DNA from: Dictyophora rubrovolvata
Lineage: Eukaryota > Basidiomycota > Agaricomycetes > Phallales > Phallaceae
Assembly: GCA_029959195.1 (NCBI GenBank)
Contig: CP114122.1
Coordinates: 124,001 to 188,000 of the forward strand
Reading direction: 5' to 3'
DNA length: 64,000 bases
Shown piece by piece: positions 45,516 through 58,191 of the stretch; positions within the stretch are counted from its first letter, which is position 1, and the number at the start of each line of letters is the position of its first letter. Under the pieces are notes generated by a model, which worked only from the letters and a program-made list of their open reading frames with translations, did no database searches and had not been told where the DNA came from. The translations under genes and the position numbers were made by a program.

Positions 45516-47282
45516 ATGCCTGTCCCTCAACTCTGCTCTGGTACTCATGCAGACAACGACATTGCTTCCGACAATGTCTACCCAACTCCGTCCCCGTCCC
45601 CACCTCCAACCTCAACCCCTTTCAACACCATGGATGTTGACGTACAAGATCCTTTCAATAATCTATCCACAGTGCGTACATCTTCTCACCCATGGAACGA
45701 CCAATCATAACCTTTTTTGGTTTTCTGTTCTCTTTCACTAGTTTTTCATTCATGAATCCTGCGACGCAGAATTCTGGTGGACAACAACTGGCAAGATCTT
45801 CTCACAAATGATGAAACGGGGTTTCTATTCCCTAGATCAACAATACAAGTACCTTATGTTCTACTATTTCACAATTATTCCAGAACTGGGCCCAGCTCCT
45901 CCTGCTAATCCGAAATTTCCCGTAAAATCTCCGTACAAGCACATTTCGAAGGCCAGGTCGAGAAGGAAGGGTGATATGGCCATAGCCTCTTCCACTACTG
46001 ATATTGCGAAACCCGTCTATCAATCGTATATGACAGACGACCACACTCCAATTGAATTGTCCTGGCAGTTCGGCGCGGACGGAGGCGTCGTAGCACGCTT
46101 TGCTATCGATCCCGTCGTTAGACAATCTTCCGCGGAAAAATCTCGTGGTGCTATGAGCATGTTCGACGAATTATCTTCTTTGGAGGCTATTGCCCCAGGT
46201 GTTGACCTGGACTGGTGTCGCGCGTGCGCGAGGATTTTGACAATATCCGATGTTGGCTTTGACCGAGTTAACACCGTTTCACAATACCCTAGTCAATACT
46301 TCGTTGGTAAGCAAATGTGCTGTTCGTCCATGTTAAAAATATTAATTATTTTTTTAACAACGACCAGGCTTCGACTTCTCTTCACAAGGAATCGTCCTAA
46401 AAGCATACTTCCTTCCAGAAACAAAGTCAGCAATAACAGGAACACCTAAAACCGCCTTAGTGACGCAGTGCATCAAGGAGCTAGCAACGAGGTCTTCCTC
46501 TGATTTGATAACGCCCTGGCTGCGCGTTCTTAAATTTTTCAAAACACTTCCACTATCCCTAACACCCGATATCAACATCGTCGCGGTAGACTGTGTATCC
46601 TCGAAACAAAATCGTGTTAAAGTATATTGCAGATCGCCTTCGGCGACATTATCAAACTTGCGTCGGTTCATCACTCTTGGTCGCTCACATCATTACAACA
46701 CCCCCCTGTCCACCTCCACTTCCACCTTCCCCACTACCAACTCAGACTTGGATTCGTCCCCCTTAAGCCGAGGATTACAGCAAATTACCCTTCTCTGGTA
46801 CTTGCTCTTTCCGGAAATGGCAAATAGCAAATATGACAATATGGAGCCCTTAATGAAAGATCCATCACATCCCACAGCCGGTCTTCTGTTTTATTATGAA
46901 CTTCGTGGAGGGCATTCAGAACCCTTTCCAAAAGTCTATATCCCCGTCCGACATCTTTGCCGGAATGATAAACACGTAGTGAAAGCCTTGACGCAGTTTT
47001 ACCGTCAGACCGGGAATATCAAAGCTGGTATGCGATATGCCCGAGACGTACAGGAAATTTTGTAAGTTTTTGTAAAACCTCCAACATTTAATTATTATTC
47101 TTAACTCCCCCCCTTTCTCAAGTTCACATCGGCGATTATCCCAACGTTCAGGAATTCACACATACATCACAGTTGCTATCAAAGAAAGCAATATTGAAGT
47201 AACGAGCTACTTCAATCCCGAATGCTATTCCGCAGAATATCAGAAAGAACAACGCCACCGCGGTAATTACATCGGTTATTGA
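45516..47282 (+). CDS. DMATS-type aromatic (indole) prenyltransferase
   Basis: The family transfers a dimethylallyl group to tryptophan or other aromatic compounds in specialised metabolism, without a metal-binding DDxxD motif. The N-terminal block AEFWWTTTGKIFSQMM, then YSLDQQYKYLMFYYFTIIPELGP is diagnostic; TPIELSWQF carries the glutamate that contacts the indole nitrogen in characterised relatives. FDFSSQGIVLKAYFLPETKS and later YYELRGG and KVYIPVRHLCRND provide Lys/Tyr positions of the diphosphate shield. The C-terminus is SGIHTYITVAIKESNIEV followed by TSYFNPE. Introns at about 45669-45738, 46305-46367, a further one within 46676-46800 and 47062-47122 all fit GT-AG. The start is uncertain: 45516 gives a proline-rich leader (MPVPQLCSGTHADND), while 45630 (MDVDVQDPFNNLS) is the usual family length. 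No other prenylation partner gene sits directly beside it. Confidence 0.85.
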
Positions 47283-48992
47283 ATTATTTTACTCTCCTTC
47301 CCTTGTCCTTTTCTTTCTTCATTCAACTTCTTAGAAGCTACTCTACAACCCCATAATATTACCCAACACTTTAGACCAATTTTACATTAGCCTTAGATAT
47401 AACTTCCCCATTTGCGTACGCATGCCGTCGACGTCTTCTTCGCTTTCTCCAAACTCGTTGCTCCATCTCTTTTATATAATACCAAAACTTTGTCACTCCC
47501 TTAACTTTATTCCACCCCTTCGTCTTTCTTTCTTTTTTTCCGTTTTCTCTTCTTTCAGACACGTGGATCTGTAGCCATCAGGAAAAAAAGCACCCCAGTG
47601 ACACTCATTAGGATTTTCATCTATCGACCTTACTCTCACTCTTATATTAGCATATCTGTTTTTAGAGATTTCATTGCATGTATAGATTACACTTCGATAG
47701 CCTAGTAATCTGATACTTATCACCTAGCACTTTCAGTCATTTTACTCCTTATCTAGACTTTATGATTATTAAAATGATGAGAACAGAAGCGGACGTATAC
47801 GTATATGTAGTATATACGTTTCATTCCACACGCACGGCCTTCTTCAAAAAATGGTGGACTAACGTAAACCTGATTGACATCGACCACGACGCGTGTTGGT
47901 ACGCATGCCCTTTTGCGCTTGAACTTGAGTGATCCCCACGTGTGCGGAGCATGGGTGAGTTCGAGCCTCGGCCAAGCCATGCCAATGGTATTGAGCCCCT
48001 AATACCAATTGAATGATACTCGCGAAGGGTAATATTTGGAGAAGAAAAAAATGAGTTTGAACGTCGGTCGGTTTCGGCTGAGTGGTCGGTTGATAGGCCG
48101 GGGGAAAACGTTGTTTCACGCATACCCATGTGTAGATACAGGAGAGATGATAGTAACGACCAGGTGTACGCGTGCGTATCATTAAAGAGAAAGGTTTTTT
48201 TTTTTTTTGAGGGTTGTCATCATTCATCCGGCGCTTTCACGCGTTGAGGGAAAAAATAACACAAGGCCTGTACCTTAATATCTAAGCGCGAAACATCCGT
48301 TACTCTTTCGAACTGTAGTGCCCAGATGCTGGCGCCAGATTTCTTCAAGATGATTTACTTCAAAGTGGCCACACGAATGCCGATCTAATTGTAATTTCAA
48401 ATGGATCTAATACATGAAAGCTTGATGACACGGAAAAGTCGATATACATACGATAATAAAGCTTTCCGAAGTCCGAAGCCTCCGAATCCTGCCGATATAA
48501 TACATTTGTATGTATTTATTTTGTCGATGACTGTATTGTAGTCAATTGCCACTCATAGCCGAGTAATCGAGATACTTTGATGTCAAACGTTATTATGGTT
48601 TACAAGCATGAATAACCTCGCATTACATATGTAGCCGACAGAAATGAAGAAACAAAGGGAATTGTTTGGGAATGTACATACATACATACTTAGTTTCAGG
48701 GCGAGACCTGGCTGCGCATGACGAACTTCAATACATCCACCCTTGGACAATTCTAAAACCTTATTCAAAGGAATAAAAAAATCTTGCCACTCTTCCGTTT
48801 CATCGCCATGCAGCCGATCGCGCGAAATTATAGAAACACGATCGCGGTTTATCATCATTTATAGTTTTCCAGCCGTATGAACTGAATGTATGAAACGACC
48901 GATCGATTATACAAGTCCACAAGATTATGACGTGAAGTCCAATGTGCAAACGTGTTGCGTTTTATCTTGATTAGCTTTTATATTGACTTGGT
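47283..48992. other. Spacer between prenyltransferase and RCL1 genes
   Basis: This holds both convergent 3' flanks. A minus-strand frame at 48583-48858 contains a protein-like stretch (ETEEWQDFFIPLNKVLELSKG) with no known relative. Overlapping minus frames at 47821-48227 are unassigned. Confidence 0.4.
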
Positions 48993-50665
48993 TCATGAAA
49001 CGTTTCTATTGACATTGATGAATCCTACACCATAACACGACAAGAGTAGCTCTTGCGTTTTCGCTGGTGAGGAAGAGGATGGTGACTGTTCCGCTGGAAC
49101 AATTTTGAAAGATGTACCGAAGAAATCACGAACGTCGCGGAGAAATTGGATCCTAACATACATAACGAAGAAAGAAAAAAAAAGAACATCAATTTTGATC
49201 AGCAATCAGTAAAGGTCAATACACATATTTTGATAACTTACGTTCGAGAACTCAATTCTCCCAATCTTACTCGACCGACATCCTCACTTCCGAGTACCAT
49301 AAATAGTAACACAAGGATCTGATGATGTCTATCCACGCAACCACCTCGTTTGATCTCAGTTAATAAAGCTCGAGTAGCCGCCAGGGCTACATCTTCGGGT
49401 GTACCTCCAGCAACAGAAACGGATTCGGAACAATGTAAAGCTGTGGTGGTAGATTCGGCGACGAGACTAAGTGCGTAACCTGGCGAACTGCGTATGTATA
49501 TGAAATAATAAAAAAGAATGGGAGTAAAAAAGAGAAGCAGATGATCAGATCAGATCAGGTATGCGAAGGAGAAACCTGAGACTTTGGCTTACTTTCCGGA
49601 TTCTTCTTTCTTATAAACATCGGAATAAAGGTATATATCCGGTATGTATCGATTGAGTACTGAACGACAGGCATCGATCATACGGTTTGAGAACTGTGGA
49701 CTGACACGGACTGCGTGTCTAAGTACGAATGGTGAACAGATAAAGAACGAATTAGCCTTCAGTTCTATTTTTTTCTTTGTCTTTGACAGGCAAAGGAGAG
49801 AGAGAGAAAACACCTACGCAATGCCTCGTATTCGTTTTATCCGCCCTGGCTGAACGAAGTTCAATGTCTTGAGTTGTTTCACTACCGGGCAGAGAAATTG
49901 TGCTTCTCCACCGCCAAGAGGTGGCGCACCACGCTTCTTTATCTGATGAACGAACGAAGGACAAGTCAGAAATAGAAACGAAGCCGAGATACTGTTTCCT
50001 TTTCGGAGAGAGGGGTGGCGTACTCGTAATTCCAAACCATCACTAATTCCGAACGGCTGCAAGTGTGGTAAAGTAACGGTTCGGATAAGATCAACCTATT
50101 GTTATGAGGTAAGTGAGTAACAATAATGTTCGACAAATAGAGACTGAAATGGTCGAAAGGGATACGCACGGAGAGGTCATGTGCGTCTGTAGTAATGCCT
50201 TTCAAGGTAAGATATAAAGGTTTCTTGGCAAATGGAGCGAGCATGATAATAGGTTCTAGGAAATAGCCGATAGAACGACTGAGCGGACATTCATGCGTGA
50301 TTGTTCCTCCGGCGATAACGCCAGGTTTAAGGAGAACCGTAGTACCTGCGAAGGGAGAAAAAAAAGACACTCAGCAATTCCCGGGCAATAAGTCTTGCAA
50401 TGCACACCAGTGTAGGATATTTCCATTATAGTGCCATTCATAACCTTTTCCAATAACCGAAGTAAGCTTACTTCAAAGTCTGCCTCAACGACGTTAAAGG
50501 CTTCCCCAACTGAATCTTTGAGACTCAAACCGCACCTCTAAGACCGGGGTCTTTGTCATTTGATCTAATACCGTCAATTCTGACAGGTTTTCCGCTCAAA
50601 ATTGATAAGACAAGTCGTGTACGAAGGTGAAGATGTCCTGTATATCGTAGTGGTGTTTGAGCCAT
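48993..50665 (-). CDS. RCL1: Rcl1, RNA 3'-terminal phosphate cyclase-like protein (18S rRNA processing)
   Basis: Rcl1 is a nucleolar U3 snoRNP-associated protein needed for cleavage of pre-rRNA in 18S maturation. The start at 50665 (MAQTPLRYTGHLHLRTRLVL) gives the expected family N-terminus; the open frame extends further upstream but without similarity. Motifs: SILSGKPVRIDGIRSND, EVSLLRLLEKVMNGT, GVIAGGTITHECPLSRSIGY, FLEPIIMLAPFAKKPL, GAPPLGGGEAQFLCPVVKQL, RGGCVDRHHQILVLLFMVLG and the terminal LLLSCYGVGFINVNRNVS. The GGCVDRHHQ-type block and the tail match Rcl1 rather than the catalytic RtcA cyclases. About seven introns are needed; one removes 50490-50538 so that GLR joins ADFEVSLL. The length (about 400 residues) is normal. 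Confidence 0.9.
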
Positions 50666-52387
50666 TACTAGTATCAAAAAAAGTGAAGCAATAATTACGT
50701 AATGTTGCTTACGCTCAGGTCGGTCTAAATTTAGATATTCAAAGTGACGTGTCCATTTAGCTCCAAGCACAGGATTGGCGAGACTAATATCTACGTACAG
50801 TAAGTGCACAGATCTTTTCATCCCCGTCTCTAATATAATTTGCATGAAAGGATTCTCCGAGGTCACCATGCGCTAACCTCAGGAACCAACAACCAGTGTC
50901 TGAGTCAGTTCTCTCTGAGCCTCAAGCCTCTTCTAGAAGATGTCTAGTTCCGAACCTTGTCTGCGTCCGCGTCCGACGGATTCTGCGGACCACGTATCGG
51001 AGGAGGGCACGTTAAAACATGAGGCCAGATTGTATATCCGCTTCAATTAGACCTGCCAAGCTGTCCAGCATTTGAACTGGCCCGCCACAACATCGCATCC
51101 TAATTTTTCTTACCAAAGCTGAGTACATCTTACCAAATACAGTTGTAATATTTGATTGGCATCAGTCGGTATCTCAGAAATTACAGAAGTGTATCATAAA
51201 CTTTGGGGCTTGGCCGCAGAAGTTCAATAATTCGCCAACGACGGCCAATTGGACGGGAACACAGCCCTGTGCCAGTGACCATGGCAAAGATCGGTTCTTT
51301 CGAGACGAGTTTCCTTCTTTGGCCATGGATCGTCGATACAAAGGAGGTGAATAACTGCAATTTGTGAGTGATGGAGATGGCTTGGAAAGAAGTCAAGAAT
51401 AACAACAAAGCGTTATCTGAAGTGTTGAAACGCTTCGCTTTTCGGTCGACGCGTGCGTGTTCTCCCTCCTGTGCAGACTGCGCAGTGCCGAGAATAATTG
51501 ACTAGGGATGTAGAACCACGTAAGTTTTATGTAGTAATTTTGTATTCTTTGATACGATTCAGTGAACGTATGAAACGACTATATTTAGAATAATATAATC
51601 TCCACGAGTACGTACGCACGATAGCGGCATAGGGTATACATAAGATACTCAACAATGACTCGACGAACCCCCCGATGCATTCATTGTAAAAACGCAGCCG
51701 GCTGACATCCACCAATCCACCACTCCACCATTTAACGGATGAAAGAACAACGAAACAACCGCAAAAGGCCGGAACAAGGACAAAAGAGTAGCTCTTAGGT
51801 GTACAGCACTTGGAATGAGCATAGCCGATAGGACGAGGGTTTCCGTCTCGTCCAATTGCAACGTAAACAGATTGGTCAATTTGAGAATGCCCATGACCCA
51901 AATGCGCATGTACGGATGAATTTTATGATTCATATTTTTCTTGATAAAGTAGTCAGTTGTCCGACGCTTTCCCCTTTCTGCTTTTCTGACAGGACAATCA
52001 TGAATGATTAGAAATCAGATTCTTCCACATCAAGAAAACAGAGCTCAGCAATGCGCTGTGTTATAATGCTTTGAATCTTGGATTAGAAATTTGTGCAAAC
52101 TTCTAAAACGATTATTATGTAAGTATGATTTGGGCCGATTTTACATAAGCGCTGATCGCGGACGGAGCCGAAGGTTATGACTCGACGATGTGGCGCTGTA
52201 AGACATGCGGAACGGACCCAACGAAATTCGCCAGTCATCGGTTTCAATTTGGTTTTGAGAATTGTGGTGCCATAAGGTTTTCTCATACACTCAGTTGATG
52301 ACTCATCGCCTGAAAGAACACATAAAAGTATAAAAAGAAACTTTTCAGTCGCTCTCTGTTTTCACCAACTTAAACGATCCAACTAAA
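50666..52387. other. Spacer upstream of the small heat-shock gene
   Basis: This holds the promoters of RCL1 (minus) and the small heat-shock gene (plus). Minus-strand frames at 51181-51408 and 51527-51933 (two overlapping frames, both with hydrophobic spans) are unassigned and may be non-coding. Confidence 0.4.
52329..52337 (+). promoter_or_regulatory. TATA box of the small heat-shock gene
   Basis: TATAAAAAG lies 59 bases upstream of the start codon. Just beside it are GAA/TTC-type half-sites (TGAAAGAAC and GAAACTTTTC), which resemble heat-shock elements but are not a textbook three-unit array. Confidence 0.5.
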
Positions 52388-53135
52388 ATGACAACCCACA
52401 TGTCATCTGCTACAACTTCTCCTCAAGCTTATTTTCAATCTGCTGTCGCGCTACCTCGAGAGCATTTGCTCGCTTTGCAGCATGTCATTAGTAGCGCCTT
52501 GACTTTCCAGAGTCGTTCTGCTGTCCCCAAACATCCACCGCCGCCCTACATCACCAATACCGAACCACTTTACCGGCCCAGGTGAGTTTGTGTGAGTAAA
52601 TATTCAACCTACGACTTGTACTAACGACAGTCTTTATAGAATGGACATGTTCGAAACTCCGTCTACGTCTTCATCAATCGACTCACGTCCCACTGTTACT
52701 GCCGTCTTTGAACTACCCGGTCTACGAAAAGAAGACGTCCATATTGAAATTGTTGAAGGAAATATGATTATCACTGGGGATAGGAATGGTTTAAAGACAG
52801 GGAACGTTGAACCTGTAGACGATAGTCGTGATGGAAGCCCCAGAGATGATCAGTCTAAGATGGAAGAGGACGGTGATCTTTCTCAAAATCAAAACTCGTA
52901 TTCAGTTCGTGAAATCAGAAGGGGAAAATTCAGGCGTATCATTACGCTACATCCCTCTGTTCAGGTAAGAAGTCAACATTTCACAATAATGTTTTCTTTG
53001 TTTGTTGCTTGTTATTTACTGTTTGTTTTTATCACTTAGATTACCGATATTAGGGCATCGATGGCAGATGGTATTTTGACAATAACATTCCCTGGCAAAC
53101 CCAAACCTATGCGATGTAGCGTTCCTGTTTCCTGA
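52388..53135 (+). CDS. Small heat-shock protein (Hsp20/alpha-crystallin domain)
   Basis: This is an ATP-independent holdase that binds unfolding proteins. Three exons: the first encodes a variable N-terminal arm with YFQSAVALPREHLLALQHV, the second the alpha-crystallin core (VTAVFELPGLRKEDVHIEIV, GNMIITGDR, then YSVREIRRGKFRRIITLHPSVQ), and the third IRASMADGILTITFPGKPKP ending in CSVPVS. Introns lie at about 52582-52639 and 52965-53039. Between GDR and the YSVREIRRG strand there are about 45 residues, acidic and serine-rich (DDSRDGSPRDD), where many relatives have only a short loop. The conserved A-x-x-x-n-G-v-L motif appears as ASMADGILTI. No other break is visible. Confidence 0.9.
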
Positions 53136-55463
53136 ATCACTGTATCATACTACGCGACCTCAACTCCATTTGTACTAGTTACACTCCTTAATCACCGACC
53201 ACGCCTCCTATTCAGACACTATTTATATACCACCGACCACCATTCACGTTATCCCCTTTTCACGACTTGTTCGTTGAATGCACCGCCCAAAACTCTGACT
53301 TATATTTGTTCACGTTGCTTCTTGTTAGATGATTGTATTTCCCCCTTTATATGAACCAAATTCTTAGTAGTTGAAATTGTATCTTTTATGCCTATTTTTA
53401 GTTTTGTTTTGCAGTTTCGGGGTTCAGGAACTGTAATACTCTTTATTTAATTAATGTTGTTGTGCACTCAAGATATGTACAATTGTTGACTAATTTAATC
53501 CACGCTCTTTTTCCAAGTCATTGACTAGAATTCTGTGACTGAACAGACCTGACTGAATCATACATGAAGAATGTTTTTAGCGCCGCCGCTGCCACTTGAC
53601 TAGGATGACTCTTAACTTCAGTCCACTTACGTACCACTCAGCCACAACTATCTTCTAATCTCTTTGTAGCGGCTAATTACCTAAATTATAACATGGGCAA
53701 TGCTGGCGAACCTTCTGTAGGCACTTCAAGCTCCCGAGTCACAACAAAGAATTGACAAGCGTGCCATGGACATGGACACGAGTTGAGGCCATGGCCAACT
53801 ATTCCAAAGTGATGGACACCTTTTGTTCATGGCCAACTGTCAAATTAAGGGGGAAGAATCACTCATTGTATCATGAGACTAGTGACGCGCAGCATAAGCT
53901 GTATAGCTATGAAGCCTATGATATACCATTGGATCTATGTATATGCTGATATCTGAAAGCAGCTGTATGTATATCATAGTTCTTTGAGAAATTTGCTGTG
54001 GCACAAGCTGGAAAATGGACACACTCGGTTCCGAATTTGTTGAAATCTGGTCATCCTTGGACTTCTTGAGCTTCGAATTTGAATAATGTATTTCCAACTC
54101 ACGACGTTGGTATAAAATTAGCATCTCTGAATGAACTCGAAGAAGACCACTGACAGTCACATTATAACATATGTATACGATTAGTGACCAGTGACCCGCA
54201 ATTTCCTCGATTGTAAGGTAAATTGCGATGTAGACAATACAAATCCTTGGCGTTAAGATTAGATTTGCACCCTTTTTCACATAGACTCATCAGAACAATA
54301 GAAGTCCCAGTCCCCGAGTGAGGTGTCCCCACCGCTTTTTTTTTTTTGTTTCAAGGCCTACCCTAATGGGTGAAGCGCATGCCCAGAATAGGGGACTGGT
54401 TGCCAACGTGTCAATCGTTATCATTGACTGGTCTGACTCAAGTTTTTCTTTTGTATTATACTTGGGCTGTGTACAGTGTGAATGTACTTGACTCGCCAGA
54501 ATCGGACTTTGTTTCAGACGCTCACTCACCGTTCATAATTGGGTGGAGGTTTCCCCCTCGATACACAAAATAAAGAAAAACTATGGGGTAGTCACCATAC
54601 CAAGCCAGCTGACCATGTGCGAGACCTAGTCATAATATCCAAACGGCGAAAATTCACATCCATCCCCGAGTCACTGACTCATTTTATATATCTTGTCCCG
54701 CCGCTGTCTTTCAAAAACATGGATCACGAGATCAGAGGTTGAGGGCGGAGCGAAGCACCCGATGATCCCGACAACTTTCCACATAGTTTTTGAAATGCTA
54801 GATTGGTCATTTGACAGTCGTGTCCATAAGTTTTTATTGAGTGAACATGGCAGTGAAATTTTTTGTTCTCGACTCCGCAGCCTGAGTTTACTAGCTTAGG
54901 TACTACCAAAGTACCGGCGTACCGCCACACTCGCTCATAAGTCCAGGTTTGATGATAAGTTTCGCGAATGCTGTAACTACTACGCAATGTTCTTCTATGA
55001 TGTTTGTCCTAATAGATTTCATGAAATACGGGTCTTTCTATACTCCTATCAGCCCAAGTTGTTACGCGACGTTCCTACAATTACTTACAATTTTGTGTTA
55101 TTCACGTTATGCGCTGATTCATAATAAATCCCATTGCATCCCGGTAATTAGGATGAATAATGTTTTCAGCCAGAGTCATAGGCAGGTATCATTTTCATTA
55201 GTTCAATTGGTCCGTCGGGGCCGCGGTGGGTGGGCGGGAACAACAAGAGTCGACGTGATTATGTAAAGGTACAGTCACAAACCCCGTCACGCGCACACAG
55301 CGTCTGTCCGAGTCTGCTCCAGCTTGGCTCAAGCTTGGCTCCAGCCTCATTCAGTATCCAATTATCTTCCCTGCATTTCTGGTGCGGCTTCTGTTGACGC
55401 AAGTATGCTCGAATAAGCCCTAACATAGTCTGACAAATTTATTAGGTCAAGTCCAAGTTTGTG
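53136..55463. other. 2.3 kb spacer without recognised gene
   Basis: The left end should be the 3' untranslated region of the heat-shock gene. Frames at 53752-53949 (+), 53879-54280 (-) and 54949-55266 (+) are irregular and have no domain. No repeat or RNA gene was recognised. Confidence 0.45.
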
Positions 55464-55944
55464 ATGACTGACCAATCCATCTTTGCATCTTGTACTACAC
55501 TGTGTGGTAAGTAGACCTCATAAACTAACTTCTCGCCGCCCAACGCTAACTGTTTCCTAGGTTTAGCATGCTTTTCGGCATTAGAGCCCTGGTGCAATAC
55601 CAGTACGTTTTGCTAGTGGGATTGGATACGCTGTTTAGGGATAACGGTGCATCTTCGAATTTAACATAGGACGCTATGGATGCGATAGCTGTGGTTGTGG
55701 CGGGCAACGTGGATTCTGTGGTTCTTGTTTCGATAGAGGGTTCAACGAAGACTCTTGGGATAGGCAAGATGAACAACAGCAATCCAAAGCCGCTGCGCGT
55801 GCGCCTGATTCAGCCAATAACACCGAGGTTGCTGCGACCAATCCGGATGAACAGCCTCAGACCGATACCGAGAAGGTAGTACAAAGCCAACAACCCGAAG
55901 CAGTGCCAGAAATGAAACCTTTGGATAATCCGGAAGTGGGGTGA
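55464..55944 (+). CDS. Small cysteine-rich protein of unknown function
   Basis: Three short exons (55464-55506, 55561-55602, 55670-55944) joined by canonical introns (GTAAGT to CCTAG; GTACGT to CATAG) give an in-frame protein of 119 residues. The N-terminal half is cysteine-rich: MTDQSIFASCTTLCGLACFS, then EPWCNTRRYGCDSCGCGG and RGFCGSCFDRGFNEDSWD. The C-terminal half is Gln/Ala/Pro-rich and probably disordered (EEKQP-like, ending KPLDNPEVG). The pattern of paired cysteines followed by F-x-x-x-F-(N/D)-E-D resembles small agaric proteins without assigned function; a distant likeness to PLAC8 proteins is possible but weak. The phase agreement of both introns is the main support. Confidence 0.6.
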
Positions 55945-58191
55945 ATTATGCCATCAAACTTTCTGTCTGTAATTTGCATTCCATCATCATCGCGTCTGCT
56001 CCTATGTTTTTCTTGTTCTATTCCTGTCTTGTTTGTTTTTTGGACTTCAATTCTGACGAAGATGTTGTTATCCTGTTACCAGTTCTCTAGTTATACCTCG
56101 TATGTCGTTCACACATTTCATATTTCATGATCTGTAACTTTGATCGTCGGTTCATATTATGGTTGTTGTAGTTCCATTTCTTCCCGTTGCTTTCTTGGAA
56201 TCTAGTGCATGTTATTTTTAATGTCGTAGGTGCAAATGGACAGTAGAATTACTCGCCTTTTATCTCGTGGTATGTACAGGGTGTGTTTCAAAGGAGGACC
56301 CTGTAATTAACGATCTGAAGAGACCCACAATCGAGGAACCTCGTTGTTTCGCTGGACTTCAACTATAATACCATGGTACCGGTGCTGCAAGGTGGAGCTA
56401 GTTTCAAAGCTGCTTCGCAGTTAAATGTAACTTATCCAGAATAAATAAAATACATGGTCTGCATACTCTTTCTGTCTTAGATCAGTACGTGTTTATTATG
56501 TCCAGTTAGATCACAAATGCGTTGCGTATTACTCGCCAGACAACCTAACAGTGTAAGACTTAGTCCTCTCTCTTATCGATTTACCGTGTTATATATTCAC
56601 AAAGAGTAAAACATTTTTCTACGTATACTCTGATCGGGGATGCATGTTTACGGATCTGACATATCATATATCTTTTCATATCGCTCTTCCGACACCGTAT
56701 TCACGTCATGCATTCAATAATCAGTCTTTATAATATCTTCGCCTGTCTAGGTCCAGCTTCCCCGTCTCAGTGCGCTGCGTTATCAAATTCCTCGGTGGGT
56801 TTAAAGCTTTAATCCTGTCAGTTTCCTCGAGGTCACATAAGTCTGACACCTGGGGATAACCTGGTCAAAACTCAAAGATGCTTTCTTGAACTTGCTGGCG
56901 CAGAGGGACCCAGGGAAGCTCTCTTGAGTTGTATTTGGTTGTATCAAAGAAAATCCAATACGCTAATTCCACGCTTTAATTCAGCTATTGATTTGAACGC
57001 GGTGATTGTGCTCAATATTTACGTTTAAAATCAGTTTTTATGCTATTGACTTGAAAAGGTTGTGCCCCTAATAGGCGGGTATAACAAACAGATACCAATT
57101 TTAGTGCAGTTCTCAAAAGATGCCGACCAAGAACTTCTCGATTTAATGGGAAAGTGGAACACAATGTCTAGTGCCGCTTATGGTTAAATATGTAGGTGGG
57201 TCACGGTGGCTGCTTTACCTTTACCCATTGTAAAATAATGTGTCCTATAATACTGGTTCAGTACCGTTTTTCCGCAATCTAACAGCCGAGATTTAGTAGT
57301 TTGCTCAAACGTATGTACTTCCCAAAAATGTGAGTTTGCTAATGAGAATCAGTGGGTCACTAATTAGGCTGATTGATTGTTACGAAGAACTCGGATATGT
57401 GTAACTACTCGATGTGGTGTGGGTAATTTTAGAACTTATCTTCCTTGAGAAAACTACCATTAACCATCGATAACTATTATGTAAAGTATAGCGGGCATCA
57501 TTTAAACTTCAAAGAAGGTTTATTTTGCTTAATTCGTCTCAATAGTAACCATTCTTATTTATTTGTCGAGTAATGTCTTGGGAACTAAGAACAAATTATA
57601 TCGGCAGTTTAATAATAACCTAAGAATTTCTTTTTCTTTTCCTTTTTGTACTTGTTCGCCGAAAATCCGGCCGACCCACCATTTTCACCTGATGCAGGGG
57701 AGATAGCAGCATTCAGCTGACCTCGACAACTTACTTGTAAGCCTTTGCTTCCAACACGTTCCACCCTCGCACGTTCACTGGAATGGCCACCATGTATAAC
57801 AATATCCAGTGAGGACAAGGCTTCCAAAGAAATAAACTTAAGGTCCCAAGAATGGAAGATCGGTACGTGGCATCGCATATGAATTAGAACCATTTAAACG
57901 AAGTGCAGCGATGTGATTTTACTGTTCACACTGACGAACGTTTTGGCTAAAATAAGGTTGCGGGTAAAATTTCTGAAGTTTTCAGGGAGGAAAAGACAAA
58001 AGACGAAATCACACATGGGAGTGAACGTGAATATGGGCGGTCCGGATTGATAGGAGAAGGAGGAGTGGTATTGTATCCTTTTTTTATTTCTTGTCAAGGA
58101 TATTTTTATGCGTTTTTCTAAGATAAGATTTAGAACTTGGCTAAAAATACGCTACGTGATTAATCTTTGCTGTTGTAACTTTTTCATCTCT
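55945..58191. other. 2.2 kb spacer, one weak candidate gene
   Basis: From 55945 to 57600 I see no coding potential. On the minus strand at 57609-57893 a frame (MVLIHMRCHVPIFHSWDLKF) includes a well-formed 47-base GTAAGT-to-CATCAG intron candidate (about 57693-57739) that joins SKGLQ to GENGGSAG; the tail is lysine-rich. It matches no family and is left as a possibility only. Confidence 0.4.

Noticed and set aside
47821-48227. Overlapping minus-strand frames of about 100-120 residues
   Set aside because: Both are compositionally odd, lack domains and overlap in different frames.
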